Assembly: GCA_016000265.1 (NCBI GenBank)
Contig: JAECRL010000006.1
Location: 1-64,000, forward strand
Reading direction: 5' to 3'
Origin: Burkholderiales bacterium
Lineage (GTDB): Bacteria; Pseudomonadota; Gammaproteobacteria; Burkholderiales; Burkholderiaceae_C
Length of the DNA stretch: 64,000 nt
The stretch's first letter is position 1; every line of letters begins with the position of its first letter. Positions 42,743 to 50,084 of this stretch are shown here, piece after piece. The notes beneath the pieces were generated by a model. The model did not search any database. It had not been told where the DNA came from and saw only the letters and a program-made list of their open reading frames with translations. Made by a program: the position numbers and the translations under genes.

Positions 42743-43309
42743 ATGAACATCGATTGGATGGCGGGCCTCCAGCCCTTGCTGAATTGGCTCTCGGTGCCCG
42801 AAGTGGGCCTGGGGGCGGTCTTCATCGTCTCGCTGATTTCCGCGACGCTGCTGCCGATGGGCTCGGAGCCCGCGGTGTTCGGCCTGGTCAAGCTGCAGCC
42901 GGAGCTGTTCTGGCCGGCCGTGCTGGTGGCCACCGCCGGCAACACGGTGGGCGGCGCCATCAGCTGGTGGATGGGCCACGGGGCGCACGCGGCGGCCGTG
43001 GCGGCCGGGCGCATCAGGCATCGGCAGGGTGGGCGCGATGGGCATGACGGGCATGACGGGCACCGGGGGGCGCCCTCGCCGTCTCCGGACGCCGAGGGCG
43101 CCTCCCGCGCCGACCAGCGCGCCTTGCGCTGGCTGCGGCGCTTCGGCCCCAAGGCCTGCCTGCTGTCGTGGCTGCCCGTGGTGGGCGACCCGCTGTGCGC
43201 GGTGGCCGGCTGGCTCAAGCTGGATTTCTGGCCTTGCGTGGTCTACATGGCCATCGGCAAGTTCGCCCGCTACCTCACGATGACGGGCTTCCTGCTGTGG
43301 CTGACCTGA
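42743..43309 (+). CDS. YqaA/DedA-like membrane protein with His-Gly-Asp insert
   Basis: This 188-residue inner-membrane protein is of the YqaA branch of the DedA (SNARE-associated) superfamily: FIVSLISATLLPMGSEPAVF, NTVGGAISWWMGHG, and WLPVVGDPLCAVAGWLKL with the conserved Gly-Asp-Pro. Between the halves is an insert containing GRDGHDGHDGHRG, encoded by a 12-bp tandem repeat. The family takes part in membrane homeostasis. The His/Asp loop could bind metal; it sits next to the copper gene set but on the other strand. Confidence 0.82.
   Translation: MNIDWMAGLQPLLNWLSVPEVGLGAVFIVSLISATLLPMGSEPAVFGLVKLQPELFWPAVLVATAGNTVGGAISWWMGHGAHAAAVAAGRIRHRQGGRDGHDGHDGHRGAPSPSPDAEGASRADQRALRWLRRFGPKACLLSWLPVVGDPLCAVAGWLKLDFWPCVVYMAIGKFARYLTMTGFLLWLT
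43030..43062 (+). repeat. short tandem repeat in YqaA-like gene
   Basis: The unit GGGCATGACGGG is repeated with small changes and encodes the GHDGHDGHRG insert. Confidence 0.55.
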
Positions 43310-43325
43310 TCAGCTGAGCACCTGG

Positions 43326-43628
43326 TCACTTGACGACGGTCAGCGCCGTGATGGTGAACTGGCCGTTGACCTTGGCGGCGTCGAACTTGACCTTGTCGCC
43401 CACCTGAAGCGTCTTCAGCCAGGCCGGGTCGGCCACGCGGAAGGCCATCTTCATGGGGGGCATGTCGATGCTCTTGATTTCGCCGTGTCGCAGGGTGACC
43501 TTGCCGGCTTCGGCGTCGACCTTCTCGACGGTGCCGTCCACCGACTGGGCCCAGGCGGCGACGCTGAGCGTCAGGCCGGCGGCCAGGGTGGCGAGGGTGC
43601 GCAGGGCGGGCTTGATGAACGTTTGCAT
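43326..43628 (-). CDS. CusF-like periplasmic copper-binding protein
   Basis: This 100-residue periplasmic protein has a signal peptide ending VAAWAQ. The domain GTVEKVDAEAGKVTLRHGEI and KSIDMPPMKMAFRV has the His, Met and Met ligands and a nearby aromatic in the order used by CusF to bind Cu(I)/Ag(I). CusF passes metal to an efflux pump. It closes a leftward gene set with a multicopper oxidase and a TolC-like protein. Confidence 0.9.
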   Translation of the reverse strand: MQTFIKPALRTLATLAAGLTLSVAAWAQSVDGTVEKVDAEAGKVTLRHGEIKSIDMPPMKMAFRVADPAWLKTLQVGDKVKFDAAKVNGQFTITALTVVK

Positions 43629-43659
43629 GGTGTGATCCTGGTCTCGATGAAGCGGGCGC

Positions 43660-45123
43660 TCAGTGCCCGTGGTGGCCGTGGCCGGGTTTGCGAACCTGGA
43701 GCTCCACCGCCGAGGCGGCGGGGGGGCTGTCGGGGGCGGCGGTGGGGGCGCGGTGGGCATCGGGCAAGGACTCTCCTTGTTGATGAGAACGCGCCAGCGT
43801 GCCCGGCGGATGACGGTACCAGCCCGGGTCCTTGTGCCCATCGGGGTGCGAGGCGGGGGGCTGGTCTTTGCGAACTTTCACGGTGGTGAACATGCCGCCC
43901 ATGCCGATGGCGCCGAACGGGCCGGTGCCGGTCATCATCGGCAGGGTGTTGTCGGGCAGGTCCATGTCCATCTCGGCCATCTCGTGCATGCCCGTCTCGC
44001 CCATGGCCATGTAGCCGGGCACCAGGCGGTTGATGTCGCGCACCAGGTCGTCTTGCTTGACGCCAATCAGGTTGGGCACGTTGTGGCCCATGGCGTTCAT
44101 GGTGTGGTGGCTCTTGTGGCAGTGGAAGGCCCAGTCGCCCAGTTCGTCGGCGATGAACTCGATCTGGCGCATCTGGCCCACGGCGACGTCGGTGGTGACC
44201 TCGGGCCAGCGCGCCGACTTCGGGACCGGCCCGCCATCCGTGCCCGTGACCTCGAACTCGTGGCCGTGGATGTGGATGGGGTGGTTGGTCATGGTCAGGT
44301 TGCCGATGCGGATGCGCACGCGGTCGTTGTGCCTGACGTGGATGCCGTCGATGCCGGGGAAGGCGCGGCTGTTCCAGGTCCACAGGTTGAAGTCCAGCAT
44401 GGTGTTGACCTTCGGGGTGCTGGCGCCGGGTTCGATGTCGTAGGCGTTGAGCAGGAAGCAGACGTCGCGGTCGACCTCGCTGATGTGCGGGTGGCGGACC
44501 TTGGGGTGCGTGACCCAGAAGCCCATCATGCCCATGGCCATCTGCACCATTTCGTCGGCGTGCGGGTGGTACATGAAGGTGCCCGGGCGGCGCGCGACGA
44601 ACTCGTAGACGAAGGTCTGGCCCACGGGGATGGCCGGCTGCGTCAGCCCCGCGACGCCGTCCATGCCGGCGGGCAGGCGCTGGCCGTGCCAGTGCACCGT
44701 GGTCACCTCGGGCAGCCGGTTGGTGACGAACAGGCGCACGCGGTCGCCTTCGACGACCTCGATGGTGGGGCCGGGGCTCTGGCCGTTGTAGCCCCACAGG
44801 CGCGCGGTCATGCCCGGGGCGATCTCACGCAGCACGGGTTCGGCCACGAGGTGGAATTCCTTGACGCCGCCTTTCATGCGCCACGGCAGGGTCCAGCCGT
44901 TGAGCGTGAGCACGGGGCGGTAGGGGCGGCCGTTGGGGGGCTGCAGCGGGGGCTGGGTGTCGGCGCTGGTTTGCACCACGGGCTCGGGCAGGCCCAGCAG
45001 GCTGGTGGGGCGCACGCGTTCGGCCGGTGCGGTGGCGGTGGAGCTGGCGCTGGCGCGACCCGCGAGGGCCGACAGCGCGGCGCCACCGAGGGCGCCACCC
45101 AGGAAGTTGCGACGTGAGTTCAT
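43660..45123 (-). CDS. multicopper oxidase (CopA-like), Tat-exported
   Basis: This 487-residue oxidase starts MNSRRNFLGGALGGAALSAL, a twin-arginine signal. All four copper motifs are visible: TTVHWHGQRLPAGMDG, GTFMYHPHADEM, NHPIHIHGHEFEVTG and AFHCHKSHHTMNAMGH with the type-1 Met. A Met-rich stretch (MGETGMHEMAEMDMDL) near residue 400 and the tail GHGHHGH probably collect copper. Such enzymes oxidise Cu(I) to the less toxic Cu(II) in the periplasm. The ATG is one base after the TolC-like stop, so translation is coupled. Confidence 0.93.
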   Translation of the reverse strand: MNSRRNFLGGALGGAALSALAGRASASSTATAPAERVRPTSLLGLPEPVVQTSADTQPPLQPPNGRPYRPVLTLNGWTLPWRMKGGVKEFHLVAEPVLREIAPGMTARLWGYNGQSPGPTIEVVEGDRVRLFVTNRLPEVTTVHWHGQRLPAGMDGVAGLTQPAIPVGQTFVYEFVARRPGTFMYHPHADEMVQMAMGMMGFWVTHPKVRHPHISEVDRDVCFLLNAYDIEPGASTPKVNTMLDFNLWTWNSRAFPGIDGIHVRHNDRVRIRIGNLTMTNHPIHIHGHEFEVTGTDGGPVPKSARWPEVTTDVAVGQMRQIEFIADELGDWAFHCHKSHHTMNAMGHNVPNLIGVKQDDLVRDINRLVPGYMAMGETGMHEMAEMDMDLPDNTLPMMTGTGPFGAIGMGGMFTTVKVRKDQPPASHPDGHKDPGWYRHPPGTLARSHQQGESLPDAHRAPTAAPDSPPAASAVELQVRKPGHGHHGH

Positions 45124-45124
45124 G

Positions 45125-46540
45125 TCAGTGGCTCGCTTCAGAGGAGGGGGTGGGCGACGCAGGGGGCGTGGCGCCGGGGGCTTCGGCGTCCAGCCCGTCG
45201 ATGGCGGAGAGCAGGGCGGCGTCGGCCAGCCAGAAGTCGCGTTGCGCGTCGAGCGCCGTGATGACGCCGGCCACGTGGGCTCGGGCCTCGTTGAGCAGCT
45301 CGAACGGCCCGATGAGCATGCCGTTGTACTGTTTGAGCCGCTCGTTGAGCAGGCGCGCGCGAACCGGCCCCAGCGTCTGCGCGGCTTGCTGGGCGGTCTC
45401 CAGCGTGGCCTGGTGGTCGGCCAGGCGCTCGCGCAATTGCGACTCCGCCGCCAGCGTGGCCTGCTGCCACTCGGCCAGGGCGGCGCGCTCGTCCTGGTGT
45501 GCGGCTTGCCGGCGCGCGGCGCCGAAGTCGAGGTGGACGAGGCGGATGCCGAGCTCGGGGCCTTGCTTGATCGGGGCCTCGTTGGAGCGGTCACGCCGGT
45601 AGGCGGCTTCGAGGTCGACGACGCTGCGCAAGGCCTCGTCGCGCCCGCTGGCCTGGCTGGCTTGCCAGCGGGCCTCGGCCAGGCGCAGGTCCAGGCGGCG
45701 CTCACGTGCGGCTTGCGACACGGTGTCGGCGGTCCAGGTCGATTGGGTGGGCACGGCGGGCAGGCGCTCGGGCAGCTTCAACGCGGTCGAGGCGTCGCCT
45801 TGCAAGCCCAGCAGGCGCACCAGGGCCTCGCGCTCGCTCAAGGCGTGTCGGCGTGCCTGCACCCGAGCCAGGCGGGCTTCGATGGCGGTGGCCTCGTGTT
45901 GCGCGGCTTGTGCGGCACTGAAGTGCCCGGCGGACTGCATGCGGCGCGCCAGCTCGCCCGCGGTGGTGCCGGCGCGCAGCACCTCGGCCTGGTAGGCCTC
46001 GCGCTGGGCGGCGGCCACGGCGCGGACCCATTGCGCGCGCACGGCCTGCACGTGGGTGAGCACCTGGCGGGCGAGTTGCTGCTGTTGCGCGTCGATGCGG
46101 CGTTGCGCGGCCTGGTGGCGCCAGGGCCAGCTCAAGACGTCGAACAGGCCCAGGCTGAGGGTGCGCCCGATCTCGACTTCGTCGCCCTGCTGGAGGCGCT
46201 CGATGGAAAACCCCAGCCAGCCCGGGCGGGCGGCGGCGCGGGTGCGGGCGACCTCGGCTTCGCTGCGCGCCAGCAGCGCGCGCAGGGCCGGGCTGTGCTG
46301 CAAGGCCAGGGCCACGGCCTGGTCTTGCGTGAGGGGCTCGGTGGACAGGGGGCGGCCGGCATCGTGGTCGGCCCAGGGCAGCGCGGGGGCGCCGGGCACG
46401 CGTTCGCGCAACGCGGTGTTGGCGGGGTGGTCTGACTCGGCGGTGGTGGGCGAGGCGCAGCCGCCCAGGGCCAGCAGCGCGGCGAGCGCGATGGCCCCGG
46501 GCGCCCAGGGCCGGGCCCGAGCGAGGAGGGTGGGTTTCAT
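45125..46540 (-). CDS. TolC/CusC-type outer-membrane efflux lipoprotein
   Basis: This 471-residue outer-membrane factor has a lipobox ALGGCAS after a signal peptide and two long-helix TolC repeats (from ALQHSPALRALLARSEAEVA; from AARERRLDLRLAEARWQASQ). It shares no CusA or CusB gene in this window, so the inner-membrane pump must lie elsewhere or the protein acts with the oxidase in another way. It lies between the Cys/His protein and the multicopper oxidase. Confidence 0.87.
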   Translation of the reverse strand: MKPTLLARARPWAPGAIALAALLALGGCASPTTAESDHPANTALRERVPGAPALPWADHDAGRPLSTEPLTQDQAVALALQHSPALRALLARSEAEVARTRAAARPGWLGFSIERLQQGDEVEIGRTLSLGLFDVLSWPWRHQAAQRRIDAQQQQLARQVLTHVQAVRAQWVRAVAAAQREAYQAEVLRAGTTAGELARRMQSAGHFSAAQAAQHEATAIEARLARVQARRHALSEREALVRLLGLQGDASTALKLPERLPAVPTQSTWTADTVSQAARERRLDLRLAEARWQASQASGRDEALRSVVDLEAAYRRDRSNEAPIKQGPELGIRLVHLDFGAARRQAAHQDERAALAEWQQATLAAESQLRERLADHQATLETAQQAAQTLGPVRARLLNERLKQYNGMLIGPFELLNEARAHVAGVITALDAQRDFWLADAALLSAIDGLDAEAPGATPPASPTPSSEASH

Positions 46541-46620
46541 GGTGTCAGGCCGCGTGGGGCGGCAGGCAGGGAGAACACGCCCGGCCAGGCGGTCAGCCGG
46601 CCGGATGGGAAGGGCGTGTC

Positions 46621-47004
46621 TCAGCGCCTGGGGGGCCTGAACAGGTCGTCAACGCCTTCGCGCCCGGTGGAGGGGCTCACGGCCCAGCTGGGGGCGGTGG
46701 CGGGGGGCTGGCGATCGGGCCAGGCCCAGTCGGGTGAGGTGATCACGCCGGCGTGGCACAGGTCGCACAGCGAGCAGGTGGCGTGGCTGGTGGCGTGGCT
46801 GGTGGCGTCTGCCGATGCCGAGGCCTCGGCATCCAGCGGGGCGTCTGCCTGATGCGCGCTGGCGTGGCAGGGCGGAGGCTCCCAGGTGGCCACGGGCATG
46901 GTCGCCCACGCCCAGCCGCGCAGGGGCAGCAAGGCGATGAGCAGGCCAACGAGCAGGCCCATCAGCAGGCCGCTCAGGCGGGGGCGACGCCAGTGTCGAT
47001 TCAT
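46621..47004 (-). CDS. small Cys/His-rich exported protein at head of copper set
   Basis: This 127-residue protein is not recognised with certainty; it resembles the short DUF2946-like proteins that often open copper-resistance operons. It has an N-terminal hydrophobic segment ([16 protein letters not shown]), then PPCHASAHQ, repeated [10 protein letters not shown], and [10 protein letters not shown], which looks like a metal-binding site. It precedes the TolC-like gene by 80 bp on the same strand and is divergent from argB with only 66 bp between starts. Confidence 0.65.
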   Translation of the reverse strand: MNRHWRRPRLSGLLMGLLVGLLIALLPLRGWAWATMPVATWEPPPCHASAHQADAPLDAEASASADATSHATSHATCSLCDLCHAGVITSPDWAWPDRQPPATAPSWAVSPSTGREGVDDLFRPPRR

Positions 47005-47070
47005 GCCACCGAGTGTAGCCGCCGCGCTTTTAGAATGGCGTTTTGTCCACCTTTCACCTCGCAGCCTGCC

Positions 47071-47988
47071 ATGCCCCACACCGACCCCGCGGCCCACACC
47101 GATCTCGTTGCCCACATCGCACCGCGTGACAAGGCCGAGATCCTGGCGCAGGCGCTGCCTTACATCCGCAAGTTCCACGGCAAGACCATCGTCATCAAGT
47201 ACGGCGGCAACGCCATGACCGACCCCGAACTGCAGGCCGACTTCGCCGAAGACGTGGTGCTGCTCAAGCTGGTGGGCCTCAACCCGGTGGTGGTGCACGG
47301 CGGCGGCCCCCAGATCGACGCCGCGCTCAACAAGATCGGCAAGAAGGGCCAGTTCATCCAGGGCATGCGCGTCACCGACGACGAGACCATGGAGGTGGTG
47401 GAGTGGGTGCTGGCCGGTGAGGTGCAGCAAGACATCGTCGGCCTGATCAACGCCGCCGGCGGCAAGGCCGTGGGCCTGACCGGCCGCGACGGTGGTCTCA
47501 TTCGCGCGCGCAAGCTCAAGCTGCAGGACATCCAGGACCCGAGCAAGGAACACGACGTGGGCCAGGTCGGCGAGATCGAGTCCATCGACCCCAGCGTGGT
47601 CAAGGCCCTGCAGGATGACCAGTTCATCCCCGTCATCAGCCCGATCGGCTTCGGTGCCAAGAACGAGAGCTACAACATCAACGCCGACCTGGTGGCCTCC
47701 AAGCTGGCCGAGGTGCTCAAGGCCGAGAAGCTCATGCTGCTGACCAACATCAAGGGCGTGCTCGACAAGCAAGGCAACCTGCTGACCGACCTGACCGCGC
47801 GCCAGATCGACGACCTCATCCTCGACGGCACCATCAGCGGCGGCATGATCCCCAAGATCGCCGGGGCGCTGGACGCGGCCAAGAGCGGCGTGAACGCCGT
47901 GCACATCGTGGACGGCCGCGTGCCCCATGCGATGCTGCTGGAGATCCTCACCGAGGCCGCCTACGGCACGATGATCCGCAGCCACTGA
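47071..47988 (+). CDS. argB: acetylglutamate kinase
   Basis: ArgB phosphorylates N-acetylglutamate in arginine synthesis. The 305-residue protein has the phosphate-binding [26 protein letters not shown], and the C-terminal [15 protein letters not shown]. The ATG at 47071 gives the usual short N-terminal extension. It is followed 20 bp later by a HAD nucleotidase and then slmA, the standard betaproteobacterial order. Confidence 0.96.
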   Translation: MPHTDPAAHTDLVAHIAPRDKAEILAQALPYIRKFHGKTIVIKYGGNAMTDPELQADFAEDVVLLKLVGLNPVVVHGGGPQIDAALNKIGKKGQFIQGMRVTDDETMEVVEWVLAGEVQQDIVGLINAAGGKAVGLTGRDGGLIRARKLKLQDIQDPSKEHDVGQVGEIESIDPSVVKALQDDQFIPVISPIGFGAKNESYNINADLVASKLAEVLKAEKLMLLTNIKGVLDKQGNLLTDLTARQIDDLILDGTISGGMIPKIAGALDAAKSGVNAVHIVDGRVPHAMLLEILTEAAYGTMIRSH

Positions 47989-48008
47989 CGCCCGCGCCGA
48001 CGTTGTCC

Positions 48009-48689
48009 ATGAAACCGATCTGGCTGTTCGACCTGGACAACACCCTGCACGACGCCAGCCGCGCGGTGTTCTGGCGCCTCAATGGCGCCATGACCGACTA
48101 CATCGAGGCCGAACTGGGCCTGCCGCGCGTCGACGCCGATGCGCTGCGCCTGCGCTACTGGCGGCGCTACGGCGCCACGCTGCTGGGCCTGGAGCGCCAC
48201 CACGGCATCCGCGCCGCGCACTTCCTGGCCCAGACGCACACCCTGGCGGGCCTGGAGGCGGACCTGCACATGCCGCCCTCCCACCGCGAGGCGCTCAAGC
48301 GCCTGCCTGGGCGCAAGTTCCTGCTGACCAACGCCCCGGCCGAGTACGCCAAGCGGGTGCTGACGGCGCTCGACCTGGCCTCGTGCTTCGAAGGTGTCAT
48401 CGCCATCGAACACATGCGGGTGTTCGGCCAGCTGCGCCCCAAGCCCGACGTGCGCAGCCTGCGCATCATCCTGGCGCGCCACAAGCTGCCGGCGCACCGC
48501 TGCGTGCTGGTGGAAGACACCGTGGCCAACCTCAAAGCCGCGCACCGCCTGGGCTTGCGAACGGTGTGGATGCAGCACTACCTCAAGCACAACCCGCATG
48601 GGCCCGAGGCGGGCATCGGGCTGCACGGGCGCCCGCCCTGGGTGTGTGCCAGAATCAGATCACTGAGGTCCCTGCACGCTTGGTCATGA
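48009..48689 (+). CDS. HAD-family pyrimidine 5'-nucleotidase
   Basis: This 226-residue HAD phosphatase is of the SDT1-like pyrimidine 5'-nucleotidase type. Motif I is WLFDLDNTLHDAS, motif II LLTNAPAEYA, and motif III/IV KPD...CVLVEDTVANLKAA. It removes phosphate from UMP/CMP-like nucleotides. The ATG at 48009 is preferred to a TTG at 48003. Its stop overlaps the slmA start in ATGA. Confidence 0.88.
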   Translation: MKPIWLFDLDNTLHDASRAVFWRLNGAMTDYIEAELGLPRVDADALRLRYWRRYGATLLGLERHHGIRAAHFLAQTHTLAGLEADLHMPPSHREALKRLPGRKFLLTNAPAEYAKRVLTALDLASCFEGVIAIEHMRVFGQLRPKPDVRSLRIILARHKLPAHRCVLVEDTVANLKAAHRLGLRTVWMQHYLKHNPHGPEAGIGLHGRPPWVCARIRSLRSLHAWS

Positions 48690-49300
48690 CGCAAGACACC
48701 CCCGAGGCCACCGTCAAGCGCAGCCGGCCCAAGCCCGGCGAGCGGCGCATCCAGATCCTGCAGGCGCTGGCCGCCATGCTGGAGGCGCCGGGGGCCGAGC
48801 GCATCACCACCGCCGCCCTGGCCGCCAGGCTCGACGTCAGCGAGGCGGCGCTCTACCGGCACTTCGCCAGCAAGGCACAGATGTTCGAGGGGCTCATCGA
48901 GTTCATCGAACAAAGCCTGTTCGGCCTGGCCAACCAAGTCATCGAGCGCGAAAGCGACCCGGCCACGCAGGTGGCCCGCATCGTCGCGGCCACCTTGCAG
49001 TTCGCCGAGAAGAACCCGGGCATGTGCCGGGTCATGGTGGGCGACGCGCTGGTGTTCGAAAACGAACGCCTGATCGCGCGCATCAACCAGCTGGTGGAGC
49101 GACTGGAGTCGCTGTTGCGCCAGCCCTATCGCGCTTTGGCCGAATCGCGCGGGTCGCAGACCCCCACGGTGGACGCCCAGGCGGGGGCGTCGGCGGCCAT
49201 CAGCCTGGTGCTGGGCCGCCTGCAGCGTCACGCCCGATCGGGCTTTCAGAGGCGCCCCAGCGAGCACCTCGACGCGACGCTGCGGCTGCTGCTGGCTTGA
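48686..49300 (+). CDS. slmA: nucleoid occlusion factor SlmA
   Basis: SlmA is a TetR-like protein that binds DNA and blocks FtsZ ring assembly over the nucleoid. The 204-residue protein has the family signature RRIQILQALAAMLE, ERITTAALAARLDVSEAALY and RHFASKAQMFEGLIEFIEQ. It overlaps the nucleotidase gene by 4 bp, so the two are co-translated. Confidence 0.93.
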   Translation: MTQDTPEATVKRSRPKPGERRIQILQALAAMLEAPGAERITTAALAARLDVSEAALYRHFASKAQMFEGLIEFIEQSLFGLANQVIERESDPATQVARIVAATLQFAEKNPGMCRVMVGDALVFENERLIARINQLVERLESLLRQPYRALAESRGSQTPTVDAQAGASAAISLVLGRLQRHARSGFQRRPSEHLDATLRLLLA

Positions 49301-49311
49301 TCAGCGCCTGA

Positions 49312-50028
49312 TCAGCGACGGGCGCGACGCTGCGCCACACCGGCGGCCAGCAGGCCCGCCAGCACCAGGGCGACCGAGCTGGGCTCGGGCACGGCCGGCG
49401 TCACGTTGACGCCGCTGATAGACAGGCCCGAGGACACCGCGCTGTCGTTGAGGTCGAACACGCCGATGGCCAGGTTCACCGTGCCCGACTGGGTGAAGGT
49501 GTAGGTGAAGCTGCCGTTGCTGCCGAAGGCGAAGGCGCCCAGGCCGTTGACGCTGGAGGCGCCTTGTGCGCTGGCCAGCAGCGAAGCCGCGCCGTTGATG
49601 GCCACGAACGCGCCGTCGTTGTTGAACACGCTGGCGGCTGCGTCTTCGTTGGTCAGGAAGCGGAAGTTGAAGCTCAGCACGTCGCCGGCGTTGGCGAAGA
49701 AGCTCTGCGTCAGGGCCGAGCCTTCGTAGGCGACGCCGCCCAGGTCCAGGGCGCCGATGGACAGGCCGGCCCGTTCCTCCAGGCCTTGGGCCTGGTTGGC
49801 CAGCTCGGGCGAGAGGCCCGATGCGTTCGCGTTGACGGCGTCGTCGCCACCGTCGGCGAAGGCCGTGGTCAGCAGGGCCGAGGGGGCGCCGGTGGCGGCG
49901 ACGTCACCGATGGCGTTCCAGCCCGTCAGGCCGTTGGCGAAGCTGCCGTTGCTCAAGGGCGCGGCGAAGCTGGTGCTGGCGGCGACGCCGAGGCTCAGGG
50001 CGATGAGGGTGTGCTGGAGGGTGTTCAT
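49312..50028 (-). CDS. PEP-CTERM sorting-domain exported protein
   Basis: This 238-residue exported protein has a signal peptide ending STSFAA and the C-terminal tail VPEPSSVALVLAGLLAAGV with the basic end AQRRARR. The N-terminal part of the mature region (LSNGSFANGLTGWNAIGDV) is the start of the carbohydrate-binding-like NF038122/choice-of-anchor fold seen in many PEP-CTERM proteins. Its function is unknown; it lies downstream of the nucleotidase gene with 57 bp between them. Confidence 0.88.
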   Translation of the reverse strand: MNTLQHTLIALSLGVAASTSFAAPLSNGSFANGLTGWNAIGDVAATGAPSALLTTAFADGGDDAVNANASGLSPELANQAQGLEERAGLSIGALDLGGVAYEGSALTQSFFANAGDVLSFNFRFLTNEDAAASVFNNDGAFVAINGAASLLASAQGASSVNGLGAFAFGSNGSFTYTFTQSGTVNLAIGVFDLNDSAVSSGLSISGVNVTPAVPEPSSVALVLAGLLAAGVAQRRARR

Positions 50029-50084
50029 GTCGATTCCTTTGACTTCAGGGGGAGGTGTGTGGGGGCGGGTGCCAGGACCGAGGC

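Noticed and set aside
46753..47070. Upstream extension of argB
   Set aside because: It would run through the divergent Cys/His gene and gives only repeats such as [10 protein letters not shown]; the ATG at 47071 matches the family start.
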